From Clostridia bacterium (GTDB lineage: Bacteria > Bacillota > Clostridia > Monoglobales > Monoglobaceae), in assembly GCA_017546145.1 (NCBI GenBank), contig JAFYXN010000014.1, positions 1-64,000 of the forward strand: a stretch of 64,000 bases of DNA. Direction: 5' to 3'. Shown piece after piece: positions 45,441-55,424 of the stretch; position 1 is the stretch's first letter; each line of letters begins with the position of its first letter. Both the position numbers and the translations under genes were made by a program. Below the pieces are notes generated by a model. That model was not told the origin of the DNA. It was given only the letters and a program-made list of their open reading frames with translations, and made no database searches.

Positions 45441-46601
45441 TTAAAAGAACTGCATCGGATCAACTGCCGAACCGTTAATCAATACTTCAAAATGCAGATG
45501 CGGTCCTGTTGAGTTTCCTGTTGAACCAACCGAGCCGATTCTTTGTCCCTTTGAAACCGACTGACCCGCAGACACACTGTAAGCACTCATGTGTGCATAA
45601 AGAGTAGCTTTGCCGCCGCCATGGTCAATAATAACACAGTTGCCGTAGCCGGAGTTCCAGCCCGCAAGCGTTACCGTGCCGGCGTTTGCCGCAACAATAG
45701 CCGCACCGTATGCCGCCCCTATATCGGTTCCGGTATGGCGTTTATACACACCTGTTACCGGATTCTTTCTTCTGGGTGAAAAATGCGATGTTATGTAATA
45801 GCAGCTTGGCGTAGGCCATGCGAACTCGCCGCCTACATACTGTTTGCCGCCCGAAGACTTACTGAGTGACCCTGAAACCTGTGCTCTGAGGCTTGCCATA
45901 GCGGCATCTGCCTCGTCTATAATTCTTTGATATGCCGCGGTGTCTTTTTCAAGCTCTTTTATGTAATTTGACTGTTCCTGCTGCTTGTTTACCAATGCCT
46001 GTTTCTGACTTGCCAAATCCTTTGCTGAATTTTCCTGAGTTTCTTTAAGCGCCGCAATCTCGTCGCGGGACTTTTCAATCTGCTGACGTGCTTCTTCCAT
46101 TTCGTCAAAAACAGCCTTATCATACTCTGAAATTTCTTTCATTATTTCCGTCTTGTCAACGAAATCACTAAAGCTTTTTGCCGACAAAAGCATCTCAAGA
46201 TAGCTTACATCGCCTTGCTCACACATCACTCTGAACCGCTGCTGGAAAACATCGTACTTTGCATTTGCTTTTTCGGTTGCTTCGCTGAGCTTTACTTCTT
46301 CCTCAGCAAGGCTTGCCTTGGTATCAGCAATTTTTTTGTCCAAAGCTTCAATCTGTGTCTGAAGCTCACCCGCTTCTTTTTCAAGGCGTTCCTTTTCAGC
46401 AAGAGTCTTTGCCTTTTTTGAGTTAGCCTCGGTAATCTTTTTCTGCGCATCGTTCTTTTTTTGCTGCTGCTGGTTTATTTTTTGCTGTGTGGACGAAGCA
46501 TACGCCATTTCAAATATAATTGACGAAACCGTTCCCAAAATAAATATAACAGCTATAACAATCGAAATCCATCTGACAGTTTTTCTGCTCAAGAATCCCA
46601 C
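45441..46601 (-). CDS. Peptidoglycan DD-metallopeptidase M23 / EnvC-like murein hydrolase
   Basis: A 386-residue exported protein. An N-terminal membrane or signal helix lies at about 10-32. A long coiled coil rich in Gln/Lys/Glu covers 35-255 (QQKINQQQQKKNDAQKKIT). The LytM/M23 domain at 270-386 keeps the zinc ligands: His and Asp in RHTGTDIG, and HLHFE near the end. It may therefore be an active hydrolase, unlike degenerate EnvC. It starts 6 bp after ftsX. FtsEX-controlled coiled-coil hydrolases such as PcsB, CwlO and EnvC are the known model, and this gene fits that slot. The start is a GTG with only a weak ribosome binding site. Confidence 0.93.
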   Translation of the reverse strand: MGFLSRKTVRWISIVIAVIFILGTVSSIIFEMAYASSTQQKINQQQQKKNDAQKKITEANSKKAKTLAEKERLEKEAGELQTQIEALDKKIADTKASLAEEEVKLSEATEKANAKYDVFQQRFRVMCEQGDVSYLEMLLSAKSFSDFVDKTEIMKEISEYDKAVFDEMEEARQQIEKSRDEIAALKETQENSAKDLASQKQALVNKQQEQSNYIKELEKDTAAYQRIIDEADAAMASLRAQVSGSLSKSSGGKQYVGGEFAWPTPSCYYITSHFSPRRKNPVTGVYKRHTGTDIGAAYGAAIVAANAGTVTLAGWNSGYGNCVIIDHGGGKATLYAHMSAYSVSAGQSVSKGQRIGSVGSTGNSTGPHLHFEVLINGSAVDPMQFF

Positions 46602-46607
46602 CCCAAT

Positions 46608-47498
46608 CTATACATGAAGATGCTTTCTTATAGACATAGCACTTCCTGCCATGCCAATTCCTATTCCCATTATAAGGAAGCCTATAATAACAACATTTAT
46701 AACCTCTGACGCACCAAGAAGAGTTATATTGCCCATAAATTCCTGCACATTGCCAAAAACAGAGCCATAGCCAAACATAACGATAAATGCCGCAATCACA
46801 GCACCAACTGCACCAAGCAGCATACCCTCAATTATAAACGGCCATCTGATAAACCAGTCAGTTGCGCCCACAAACTTCATTATATTTATTTCTTTACGTC
46901 TTGAAAACATTCCAAGCTTAATTGTATTTGAAATAATAAAGACCGAAATCGCCGCCAGCACCAAAAGCAGCCAAACACTTACGTGCTTTACCGTATTGGT
47001 TATAGAAAGGATTGAGCGGATAAGGTCCTGTCGGTTTGTAACTTCTTCAACCCCTTCGATTTTTGCTGCCTGTGCTGCCACTTCATTTGCCATACGCACA
47101 TCGGTCAGCGATAGGATATATGCATCTCTCAACGGGTTGTCCTCTTCAAGGGTGCTGATAACCTCTGCCTGATCATGGTGTATACCCTCTTTATAGTTCT
47201 GAAGGCGTTCCTCTTTTGTATAAAGCTTCGCTTCTTTTACATACTCAAGCTCGCCCAGTGCGCTGCCTATCGCACGAACATCATCACGGTTCATGTCATT
47301 TGGCATGTACACATTAATTTCGCACTGCTCTTTGATTTGCTCGCCAATGCTGTTGATATTCATTCCAAACAGAACAAACACCCCAAATATAACCAGAGAG
47401 GCAATAACAATTCCGACAGATGCAAGTGTCATAAGGCTGTTTGCAAGAAGTCCTTTTATGCCTTGTGCAAAAAAATACTTTACATTTCTAAATATCAT
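46608..47498 (-). CDS. ftsX: Cell division ABC transporter permease FtsX
   Basis: A 296-residue membrane protein with four helices and a large extracellular loop between the first two (about 50-165), through which it controls murein hydrolases. The C-terminal segments FSRRKEINIMKFVGATDWFIRWPF and GMLLGAVGA are FtsX signatures. I use the ATG at 47498, which overlaps the end of ftsE by 11 bp and has AAGGGG upstream; a longer frame would overlap ftsE over most of 105 bp. Confidence 0.95.
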   Translation of the reverse strand: MIFRNVKYFFAQGIKGLLANSLMTLASVGIVIASLVIFGVFVLFGMNINSIGEQIKEQCEINVYMPNDMNRDDVRAIGSALGELEYVKEAKLYTKEERLQNYKEGIHHDQAEVISTLEEDNPLRDAYILSLTDVRMANEVAAQAAKIEGVEEVTNRQDLIRSILSITNTVKHVSVWLLLVLAAISVFIISNTIKLGMFSRRKEINIMKFVGATDWFIRWPFIIEGMLLGAVGAVIAAFIVMFGYGSVFGNVQEFMGNITLLGASEVINVVIIGFLIMGIGIGMAGSAMSIRKHLHV

Positions 47499-48177
47499 AA
47501 CCGTAAGCCCCTTCTTCTTCGTCTCTGACCAAAATACCGTTTTCAATCGCAAGAACTCTTTTTTGCATCTCGTCAACAAAGTTTTTTGCATGAGTTGCAA
47601 CAATCATGGTTGTTCCTCTTTTGTTAATTTCGGTAAGAAGGTGCATAATCTCGTTTGCAGTATCAGGGTCAAGATTGCCTGTAGGCTCGTCCGCAATAAT
47701 TACCGGTGGTTTATTTACCAACGCTCTTGCAAGCGAAACCCTCTGTTGTTCACCGCCAGAGAGCTGACCCGGCTTCATTCTTGCTTTGTGTGCAAGCCCC
47801 ACCAATGACAACACGTTTGGAACATTTCGCCTTATCTCACTTCTTGATGCGCCGATAACCTGCATTGCAAACGCAACATTCTCGTACACGGTTTTGTTTG
47901 GAAGAAGACGAAAGTCCTGAAACACCATACCTATACTTCTGCGAAGGTACGGCACCTTGTTTTTGGGCAAAGAATTAAGGTCAAACCCATTTACTGTAAT
48001 CTCTCCCGAATTTGGAGTTTCCTCCTTGATAAGGAGCTTGGTCAATGTGGATTTTCCGGCACCCGAAGGCCCCACCAAAAACACAAACTCTCCTTTATCT
48101 ATAAAAAACGAAACATCGTCCAAAGCCTTAACGCCTGTGTCTTCGTAGGTTTTGGACACATTCTTAAATTCAATCAT
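47488..48177 (-). CDS. ftsE: Cell division ATP-binding protein FtsE
   Basis: A 229-residue ABC ATPase that energises FtsX signalling. Walker [11 protein letters not shown] near 37, signature [15 protein letters not shown] near 138, Walker [13 protein letters not shown] near 160. Head of the unit ftsE, ftsX, M23 hydrolase, S41 protease, hypothetical protein. Confidence 0.97.
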   Translation of the reverse strand: MIEFKNVSKTYEDTGVKALDDVSFFIDKGEFVFLVGPSGAGKSTLTKLLIKEETPNSGEITVNGFDLNSLPKNKVPYLRRSIGMVFQDFRLLPNKTVYENVAFAMQVIGASRSEIRRNVPNVLSLVGLAHKARMKPGQLSGGEQQRVSLARALVNKPPVIIADEPTGNLDPDTANEIMHLLTEINKRGTTMIVATHAKNFVDEMQKRVLAIENGILVRDEEEGAYGYDI

Positions 48178-48227
48178 AATAATTCCTATAGCCTTTCTGC
48201 CTACAAACAGAATGCGATTTGTCTTTG

Positions 48228-49313
48228 TTAAAGTCTTGTAGGCTCGGATGTAAGATATTTATTAACCATCATTGCAACCTTAAAGATAATAGCATCATCA
48301 AATTCACGCAGGTCAAGACCTGTAAGCTTCTTTATCTTGTCAAGACGGTAAACCAAAGTGTTTCTGTGTACAAAAAGCTTTCTGGAGGTTTCTGAAACAT
48401 TCAGGTTATTTTCAAAGAACTTCTGGATTGTGTAGATAGTTTCGCTGTCCAACACAGTGATAGATTCCTTTTTGAAAACCTCATTAAGGAACAGCTCGCA
48501 AAGAGTTGTGGGAAGCTGGTATATAAGCCTTCCAATACCTAAATTGTCATAGCTTATAATATTTTTCTCTGTGTCAAACACCTTGCCCACTTCAAGTGCA
48601 ATTCTTGCCTCGCGGTATGCTCTTGCAAGTTCCTGAATAGTTTCAACAATGGTGGATATACCAACGGAGACTTTAACCATTGCTTCAGATGCCACTGTGT
48701 CATGAAGTTCCTGTGCAAGCTTGTATACATCGTCCATGTCTGAGCCGGACTTCACTTCACGCACAACCGCAACATCACGGTCATCTATGCGAATAATAAA
48801 ATCCTTTGCAGCATCAGGGAATATGTTCTGGAGCACATCAACAAGCGATACCTCAACTGTCTTGTGCGAGCGGACAAGGAAAACCACTCTCTCAGACTCA
48901 ACCGAAAGCTTCAGTTCGCGGGTCTTGTACAAAACATCACTGGGCAGAATATTGTCCAGAATGATATTTTTTATAAAGCTGTTGCGGTCATATTTTTCAT
49001 CATAATACTGCTTTATTGTTGAAAAATGTGCTGCAAGAAACACAGCAAAGCCGCGTGCTATCTCATCCTCACCCTCACAGAATACCACATAGATATTTTT
49101 GTTGTATGTTTCAATCTTACGAAAAATATATCCGCCGCCTGCATAATCCTCATTGCTCATTTCAAAATGAGTAATGACAGCCTCCTTCTGATAGCCAACC
49201 TTTGACTCATCGCTGCAGGCAATTATGTAACCGTTTTCGTCCATAATTCCTATCTTTCTGTGAATGTCCTTTTTCAGCTGATTGCAAGCATTCTGAAAAA
49301 TTCTGTTTTGCAT
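48228..49313 (-). CDS. CdaR/PucR-type transcriptional regulator
   Basis: A 361-residue regulator. The N-terminal putative diacid or sugar recognition domain lies at about 5-120 (NGYIIACSDESKVG). A GGDEF-like middle (VSVGISTIVETIQELARAYREARIAL) and a C-terminal PucR helix-turn-helix (NLNVSETSRKLFVHRNTLVYRLDKIKKLTGLDLR) follow. CdaR proteins activate sugar-acid uptake and catabolism, but the target here is unknown. Start at the ATG at 49313 with CGGAGG upstream. Confidence 0.9.
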   Translation of the reverse strand: MQNRIFQNACNQLKKDIHRKIGIMDENGYIIACSDESKVGYQKEAVITHFEMSNEDYAGGGYIFRKIETYNKNIYVVFCEGEDEIARGFAVFLAAHFSTIKQYYDEKYDRNSFIKNIILDNILPSDVLYKTRELKLSVESERVVFLVRSHKTVEVSLVDVLQNIFPDAAKDFIIRIDDRDVAVVREVKSGSDMDDVYKLAQELHDTVASEAMVKVSVGISTIVETIQELARAYREARIALEVGKVFDTEKNIISYDNLGIGRLIYQLPTTLCELFLNEVFKKESITVLDSETIYTIQKFFENNLNVSETSRKLFVHRNTLVYRLDKIKKLTGLDLREFDDAIIFKVAMMVNKYLTSEPTRL

Positions 49314-49664
49314 ATAAAGTACCTCCGTATATACCTTATTTAAACGCTTTTTGTAAAAAGTCATAATTATACATAATAATATTCTCGTTTATTATAACGC
49401 AAATTTGTCAATAATGCAAGTTTATTTGTAGATTTTTTACAATTCTTTCACATTTAATCTTTAGAAATTCTCCCATTTTCTGCTGTTTTACTCTTTTTAT
49501 TACATATTTTTACAATTTATAGAGTAAAGTGGCTTCGCCGCTTGCCACAGAGGACGATAGTAGCATTACACAAAATTTATGGTTTTAAACCTTATGGCAT
49601 TTGACATTTCTCGACTTCTACCGAGAGGCGAGGGACGTATGCAGCAAAAAGATTATTAAAACAG
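49314..49664. other. Intergenic stretch, no gene seen
   Basis: AT-rich promoter region of the CdaR gene, then short palindromes (GTGGCttcgcCGCTTGCCAC, CGAGAGGCGAGGG). No reading frame or RNA family is recognised. Confidence 0.4.
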
Positions 49665-49690
49665 AAAAATCGCATTGATATGCGATTTTT
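49665..49690 (-). terminator. Terminator of the topA unit
   Basis: AAAAATCGCAT pairs with ATGCGATTTTT around a four-base loop, downstream of topA. Confidence 0.85.
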
Positions 49691-49768
49691 CTTATAATAG
49701 CTTTTTATTAATATTCTTTGATTTTCCTGTCTTTTTGCTGTCCGGACTATTTTAATATCCCCTCAGGT

Positions 49769-51907
49769 TTATTTTTTCAGTTTTGATTTTGACATAAGCT
49801 CTTCAAACTTACAATTTTCATTGAAGCACACATATTTAATTGCTCCCTTGCCGCGGAATGGGCGTTTTTTCATAATAGTTCCTCCGCATTCGGGGCATTT
49901 GATGGATGTCGGCTCATCCCACGAAAGCAAGCAGTCTGTTCCATTTTCGCAGGTGTAATACTTAACACCTTTTTTGGACTTTCTTACCTGAACCTTGCCG
50001 CCGCAATTGGGGCATGGTGCGTCTATTTCCTCTGCAATTGTCTTTGTGTTTTTGCACTCGGGGTATCCGGGACAAGCAAGAAATTTGCCAAACCTGCCCT
50101 GCTTGTATACCATCATTCTTCCGCACTTTTCGCACTGAACATCTGAAACCTCGTCCTTAACCTCGATTTTGCCTATTGCGTCCTCAGCGTCCTTAAGCGT
50201 CTTGGCAAACGGGTCATAAAAGTCGCGGATTATTTCCTTCCACTGCTTGTCACCGTCTTCTATGCAGTCAAGCTTTTCCTCCATGTTGGCAGTAAACTCA
50301 ACGTCGACAATACTGGCAAAATAATCTTCCATAAGCTTTGTAACGATTGTTCCCAGCTCTGTAGGATAAAGAGATTTCCCCTCACGGGCAACATATCCGC
50401 GCCCCGTTATGGTTGTAATCGTCGGAGCATAGGTGCTTGGTCTGCCGATACCGTCTTCCTCCATTGTTTTAATCAAAGACGCTTCGGTATATCTTGCCGG
50501 AGGCTGAGTAAAGTGCTGAAGTGGCTCAATATCCTTAAACAAAAGGGTCTGACCTTCCTCTATCTGAGGAATTTTGCCTTCCTTTTCTTCAACAATGTCC
50601 TTGCCTTCAACATACACAGCCATAAAACCGTCAAACTTAACATTTGAACCTGTTGTCTTGAGGATATATTTATCGCTTTTTATATCCGCCTGAACTGTAT
50701 CAAACACCGCATCTGGCATCTGGCTTGCCAAAAATCTGTTCCATATAAGCTTATATAATTTATACTGGTCGGTTTTGAGCGAATCCTTAATCTTTTCAGG
50801 GTCAAACGCCATTGATGTAGGACGGATTGCCTCGTGAGCATCCTGAGCGTTTCGCTTTGACTTGTAGAATTTAGGTTTTGCCGGCACATAGCTTTTGCCA
50901 AACGCATCACCTATATAACTTCTGCATTCAGAAATTGCTTCTGCCGAAATTCTGAGCGAGTCCGTTCTCATATATGTGATAAGTCCAACGCTGCCGCTGC
51001 CTTTAATATCAATACCTTCATACAGCTGCTGCGCTGTTGCCATTGTTCGTTTTGCAGTAAATCCCAGCTTGCGCGCTGCCTCCTGCTGAAGGGTACTTGT
51101 CGTAAACGGAGGTGCAGGATACCTCTTTTTCTCTCCACGGGTAACACCGTCAACCATATACGTGGACTTTTTCAGGTCTTCAACAATGCTCTGTACTGTT
51201 TTTTCGTCAGGGAGCTTCATTTTGCTCTTTGCGGACTTTCCGTAAAACTTGGCAACAAGCGGAAGCTTTCCCTTTTCGTTGGTAAGCTTTACATCAATTG
51301 TCCAGTATTCTTCTTCACAAAACGCCTCAATTTCGCGTTCTCTGTCTACAATTAATTTTGTTGCAACCGACTGAACTCTGCCGGCGCTGAGACCTTTTTT
51401 CACTTTTTTCCAAAGCAACGGGCTTAACTGGTAACCCACAATTCTGTCCAGAACTCTGCGCGCCTGTTGAGCGTCAACCAAATCGCCGTCAATTGCACGC
51501 GGCTTTGAGATTGCGTCCTTTACTGCCGTTTTCGTAATTTCATTAAACGTAATACGGCACTTACTGCTTGGGTCAACGTCCAACAACGCCGCCAAATGCC
51601 ACGAAATAGCCTCGCCTTCGCGGTCAGGGTCAGTTGCAAGATAAACCTTGTCGGAATTTTTTGCATCCTTCTTCAGCTTTGAAATCAAATCGCCTTTACC
51701 GCGTATTGTTATATATTTAGGTTCAAAATCATTTTCCAAATCAACACCCAGCTGGCTTTTGGGAAGGTCACGCAAATGTCCCATAGACGCAGTAACCTCA
51801 TATTTTGAACCAAGATACTTCTTGATTGTTTTTGCCTTAGCAGGCGACTCAACGATAACAAGATTCTTTTTCTTGCTTTTCGTTTCTTTTGCTGTCGTTG
51901 TTGCCAT
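49769..51907 (-). CDS. topA: DNA topoisomerase I
   Basis: A 712-residue type IA topoisomerase that relaxes negative supercoils. The TOPRIM domain begins LVIVESPAKAKTIKKYLG and contains ATDPDREGEAISWHL. The active-site Tyr is in VGLITYMRTDS near 310. Three C4 zinc fingers lie at the C-terminus (CEKCG, CPNCGG, CPECGG). It follows dprA by 16 bp; dprA-topA is a conserved pair in Firmicutes. Confidence 0.97.
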   Translation of the reverse strand: MATTTAKETKSKKKNLVIVESPAKAKTIKKYLGSKYEVTASMGHLRDLPKSQLGVDLENDFEPKYITIRGKGDLISKLKKDAKNSDKVYLATDPDREGEAISWHLAALLDVDPSSKCRITFNEITKTAVKDAISKPRAIDGDLVDAQQARRVLDRIVGYQLSPLLWKKVKKGLSAGRVQSVATKLIVDREREIEAFCEEEYWTIDVKLTNEKGKLPLVAKFYGKSAKSKMKLPDEKTVQSIVEDLKKSTYMVDGVTRGEKKRYPAPPFTTSTLQQEAARKLGFTAKRTMATAQQLYEGIDIKGSGSVGLITYMRTDSLRISAEAISECRSYIGDAFGKSYVPAKPKFYKSKRNAQDAHEAIRPTSMAFDPEKIKDSLKTDQYKLYKLIWNRFLASQMPDAVFDTVQADIKSDKYILKTTGSNVKFDGFMAVYVEGKDIVEEKEGKIPQIEEGQTLLFKDIEPLQHFTQPPARYTEASLIKTMEEDGIGRPSTYAPTITTITGRGYVAREGKSLYPTELGTIVTKLMEDYFASIVDVEFTANMEEKLDCIEDGDKQWKEIIRDFYDPFAKTLKDAEDAIGKIEVKDEVSDVQCEKCGRMMVYKQGRFGKFLACPGYPECKNTKTIAEEIDAPCPNCGGKVQVRKSKKGVKYYTCENGTDCLLSWDEPTSIKCPECGGTIMKKRPFRGKGAIKYVCFNENCKFEELMSKSKLKK

Positions 51908-51923
51908 CTGTCAGCCTCCGCTT

Positions 51924-53048
51924 CTATTTTTTTACTATAATATATCTGTTTCCGCTTTCCTGTCTTATATACCCTTTTATACAAAGTATTGTCAGTCTTC
52001 CGCTCAAAACATTTATTTGCACGCCAAGTTCTTCGGCAATTTCATCAATTCCAACCGAAACACCCTTTTCTGTCAGATAATTCAGAATATGCTCATCACC
52101 GTTCATAAAATGTTCTTTCGCTCCGACGTCAGGTATCCTCCTTGTTCCAATACTTTTAAAAAGCTCAGGATATTGTTTTTTGTAGTATTCGGCAGGAGTA
52201 TCAAGGTTATTCACCACAACCGCGCCCTCTGATATAAGGCGGTTGGCAATCTCTGACTGCCAGTTTAACGGATTCCCCGGAACAGCAAACACATCTCTGT
52301 TATTCTCGGTTGCAAGTCTTGCCGTAATTGACGTACCGCTGCACTCTTTACCCTCAACAAAAACCGTGCCTCGGGTTATTCCTATTATTATTCTGTTCCG
52401 CTGATGATAAAAATACTTCTTGGTAACAGTCCCCGGCGGTCTTTCCGAAATAACCGTACCGTTTTTCAGAATTTCATAGTACAGCTTTTCATTGGATTTG
52501 GGATAAATTTTATCTACACTCCCTGCAAGAACAGCAATGGTTTTGCCACCGCTTTCGATTGTTCCCCAATGCATCTCCGCGTCTATTCCCTCTGCCATTC
52601 CGCTAACAGAAACTATTCCGTTCTCTGCCAAGTTTCTACCAAGTCCCCGTGCAATCACTTTGCCCTGATCGGTTGGCTTTCTGCACCCAACAACCGAAAC
52701 CGATATTTTGTCATTAACATCCAAATATTCGCCTTTGGCAAAAAGAAGTCTGGGTGCACATTCTGTATTCAGAAGGTACTTAGGATACTCCTCAGACTCA
52801 CGGGTTATTATACGAATTTCACTATTTTGACAATATTCAACTATGTCCGTTGCCCTCTTAAAAAACTCCGGCTCGGTAAACCGCCTTGCGAACTCGCCTG
52901 AAATCCCTATATCCCTCAGCATAAACAAATCCGTCTCAGGAGATGAAAATGTTTCGCTTTTCTTTTCAAACATTGGTGCAATCTTTGCTACAAGCTCGGG
53001 CTTAAAATCACAGATGGCATGAAGCCACATCTCATATAAAACATCCAT
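51924..53048 (-). CDS. dprA: DNA-processing protein DprA
   Basis: A 374-residue protein that loads RecA on incoming single-stranded DNA during transformation. The Rossmann-like core contains SVVGCRKPTDQGK, SGMAEGIDAEMHWG, AVLAGSVDKIYPKSN and FVEGKECSGTSITARLATE. A C-terminal winged helix covers about 300-374 (GVSVGIDEIAEELGVQINVL). Close spacing to topA downstream and to the SpoU gene upstream. Confidence 0.93.
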   Translation of the reverse strand: MDVLYEMWLHAICDFKPELVAKIAPMFEKKSETFSSPETDLFMLRDIGISGEFARRFTEPEFFKRATDIVEYCQNSEIRIITRESEEYPKYLLNTECAPRLLFAKGEYLDVNDKISVSVVGCRKPTDQGKVIARGLGRNLAENGIVSVSGMAEGIDAEMHWGTIESGGKTIAVLAGSVDKIYPKSNEKLYYEILKNGTVISERPPGTVTKKYFYHQRNRIIIGITRGTVFVEGKECSGTSITARLATENNRDVFAVPGNPLNWQSEIANRLISEGAVVVNNLDTPAEYYKKQYPELFKSIGTRRIPDVGAKEHFMNGDEHILNYLTEKGVSVGIDEIAEELGVQINVLSGRLTILCIKGYIRQESGNRYIIVKK

Positions 53049-53066
53049 ATCTTTATCTTTCAGTTT

Positions 53067-53849
53067 CTACTTTAAATTTATCCAGTGCATTACAATCCCT
53101 GCTGCAACCGCGGCATTGAGAGACTCCGCCATTCCGTCCATGGTAATTTTCACACCTGCATCCGATTTTTCCATAACCTCGTGTGACACGCCATGCGCCT
53201 CATTGCCAATTATTATCGCACACTTTTCAGGGGATTTGTATTCCTCCAGAGCAATATCCCCGCTTGGGGTAGTTGCAATCACGGTGAAACCAAGTTCTTT
53301 TAGTTCATCAATGTCCGAGGCTGTACATCCGCCTTTAAAATTCATACGAAAAATTGAACCCATGGTCGACCTAACGGTTTTGGGAGCATAAATATCCGTG
53401 CAGCCCTTCATAAGATAAATACCGTCATAGCCAATTGCCTCAGCTGTCCGTATTATGGTTCCCATATTCCCCGGCTCGGAAATGCCGTCTAAAATTACAA
53501 TCCGGCGTTCACCTTCGCCGGCATTAAACTGTTTGTCCTTCCAATTTATAACAGCCAGAACACCCTGTGGTGTATCGGTATCTGACAACTCATCAAACAC
53601 AAATTCAGGCACCAGATATACGCGTCCGCACGCCGCATCACAGCTTTTAATAAGCCCCGGCTCTTTTGCGAAAAGTTCGTTACTTGCTACCACGCAACAG
53701 AGGTCTTGGGGAACATACACAAGTGCTTCCCTGACCATTTTTATTCCCTCAGCAATAAATTTTCTGTTATCTGTCCTGCCGTTTTTCTTTTTAAGCTGTC
53801 TTATCAGCTTTAGTGTTTTATTATCCTTTGAGGATATATTTTCTATCAT
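53067..53849 (-). CDS. TrmH/SpoU family rRNA or tRNA methyltransferase
   Basis: A 260-residue knotted SPOUT methyltransferase that would 2'-O-methylate RNA using S-adenosylmethionine. The N-terminal substrate-binding domain includes KFIAEGIKMVREAL. The SPOUT knot motifs are GISEPGNMGTIIRTAEA, CAIIIGNEAHGVSHE and ITMDGMAESLNAAVAAGIV. The start at 53849 (MIENISSKDN) has AGGAG upstream. It cannot be separated from RlmB-like and TrmH-like paralogues by eye. Confidence 0.9.
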   Translation of the reverse strand: MIENISSKDNKTLKLIRQLKKKNGRTDNRKFIAEGIKMVREALVYVPQDLCCVVASNELFAKEPGLIKSCDAACGRVYLVPEFVFDELSDTDTPQGVLAVINWKDKQFNAGEGERRIVILDGISEPGNMGTIIRTAEAIGYDGIYLMKGCTDIYAPKTVRSTMGSIFRMNFKGGCTASDIDELKELGFTVIATTPSGDIALEEYKSPEKCAIIIGNEAHGVSHEVMEKSDAGVKITMDGMAESLNAAVAAGIVMHWINLK

Positions 53850-53865
53850 TTGTTTATCTCCTGCT

Positions 53866-54576
53866 CTAATCCTCTGAAAGAGCAATTTCAACCTTCTTGT
53901 ACGCACTTAAAGCTGCATAAATCAACAGCGCCTGAAGCGGAACAAGAACAATATTTGAAACAATATTCTTTGTAATTGCATTTGCCAGTTCCATAGTAAG
54001 GCTGTCGCCCATAATCATTGGAACAAACAAAACATTGCATACCATATTTACAATAAATTTTGTATACAAACACCTTATATACGTTGTCTTTCTTGCATAC
54101 AAAAATCTTCCGTACAGCATACCGCTCATTGCGGCAAGCAATAAGGTAGTTAAGCTGAAAGCTTCGCCCGAATGCATCACAAACGATGTACCATACTGCA
54201 GCACGCCAAATATACACGCCATAAGCGGTCCCATCTTCTTTGCAAAAATAGGCATTGCAATAAGTGCAAAATTAAGATTTATGTACGGGCCGAGTTTTAT
54301 GGGAGTTTCTGTTAAAAACGCATATATTCCAATCATAACACCGGCAAATATATATGTACGGTGATCTCTCAGCTTCAATCTTATGCTGTGCTTTCTTATA
54401 AAAATCAGATAGCACAAAAGCGCAGAAAACGCAGCAATAACCAAATATATATTTATCATGCCCATAAGCCTGATTACCGGTTGCAATCTAAAAATCATCG
54501 GGTTTACAAAGCTCTCAATATCTGTAATCATCTGATTTATCCCGGCGACGGGATTGTATATCTGTTCTTCTTTCAT
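53866..54576 (-). CDS. ECF transporter S component, folate-type-like
   Basis: A 236-residue integral membrane protein with about six helices. The layout fits the substrate-binding S component of ECF importers: a helix starting LKLRDHRTYIFAGVMIGIYAFL, then GPYINLNFALIAMPIFAKKMGP, and a last part KFIVNMVCNVLFVPMIM. The pattern resembles folate-family S components, but the ligand is inferred weakly. It begins after the rplT terminator and runs straight into the SpoU methyltransferase gene (16 bp). The ATG at 54576 has GGAGG upstream. Confidence 0.65.
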   Translation of the reverse strand: MKEEQIYNPVAGINQMITDIESFVNPMIFRLQPVIRLMGMINIYLVIAAFSALLCYLIFIRKHSIRLKLRDHRTYIFAGVMIGIYAFLTETPIKLGPYINLNFALIAMPIFAKKMGPLMACIFGVLQYGTSFVMHSGEAFSLTTLLLAAMSGMLYGRFLYARKTTYIRCLYTKFIVNMVCNVLFVPMIMGDSLTMELANAITKNIVSNIVLVPLQALLIYAALSAYKKVEIALSED

Positions 54577-54651
54577 AATTATGCAGCCTCCAAGCAGCAA
54601 ATTTTGTCAATTACAGTCTTTTGTTCTCTAAGCAAATATTCTAAGTGTGCG

Positions 54652-54685
54652 AAAAAGTTATACCGCGTACGTGGTATAACTTTTT
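54652..54685 (-). terminator. Terminator of infC-rpmI-rplT
   Basis: AAAAAGTTATACC pairs with GGTATAACTTTTT around an eight-base loop, 13 bp after the rplT stop. Confidence 0.88.
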
Positions 54686-54698
54686 CTGATGCATTTCC

Positions 54699-55043
54699 TT
54701 ATTTTACCTTTTCAACCAGCTTTGCAAAAGCTGCGGGGTCAGATACTGCAATCTCTGCAAGCATCTTTCTGTTAATCTCAATGCCATTCTTCTTGAGACC
54801 GTTCATAAATACGCTGTAGCTCATACCGTTTGCTCTTGTTGCTGCGTTTATACGAGCAATCCAAAGCTGTCTGAAGTTTCTCTTCTTTTGCTTTCTGTCG
54901 CGGTATGCATAAGTGAGCGACTTCATAACTGCCTGATTAGCAGTTCTGAAAAGCTTACTCTTTGCGCCTCTGTATCCTTTAGCTAATTTCAATATTTTCT
55001 TATGTCTTTTTCTGGTGTTCACAGCACCTTTAACTCTTGCCAT
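54699..55043 (-). CDS. rplT: 50S ribosomal protein L20
   Basis: A 114-residue basic protein that binds 23S rRNA early in assembly. It begins [19 protein letters not shown] and carries [11 protein letters not shown]. Third gene of infC-rpmI-rplT. In Bacillus L20 represses this operon through its leader, so the leader hairpin upstream of infC may be its target. Confidence 0.97.
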   Translation of the reverse strand: MARVKGAVNTRKRHKKILKLAKGYRGAKSKLFRTANQAVMKSLTYAYRDRKQKKRNFRQLWIARINAATRANGMSYSVFMNGLKKNGIEINRKMLAEIAVSDPAAFAKLVEKVK

Positions 55044-55167
55044 GTCTAAAGACTCCTTTCATCTAAACAAATCTGCGGAAAATCACTCCGCCTGTAAAAT
55101 CTCAGCACTTTGTGTGCATTGTCATTCAGCTTTTCGCTGTGCCTCAACAATTGCGAAGCGTTATCCC

Positions 55168-55365
55168 TTATTTGTAAGGAATCATGCTCTTGATTGTAGC
55201 AGCATTTGCTGTTGCAAGATAGCCGCCCTTTCTGAGCTTTCTTTTTCTCTTTGTTGATTTCTTATTGAGAATGTGGCTTCTGTAAGCCTTACCTCTTTTG
55301 ATTTTTCCGTTCTTTGTAACGCCGAAACGTTTTGCAGAGCCTTTGTGTGTCTTAATTTTAGGCAT
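55168..55365 (-). CDS. rpmI: 50S ribosomal protein L35
   Basis: A 65-residue basic protein, MPKIKTHKGSAKRF start and KRKLRKGGYL near the C-terminus, diagnostic of L35. AAGGAG precedes the ATG. Lies between infC and rplT as in most Firmicutes. Confidence 0.97.
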   Translation of the reverse strand: MPKIKTHKGSAKRFGVTKNGKIKRGKAYRSHILNKKSTKRKRKLRKGGYLATANAATIKSMIPYK

Positions 55366-55424
55366 CTTTTATTCTCCTTCCATAAATAAACTTTTGAAAG
55401 CTTTTGTCCATATTGCGAACCGCT

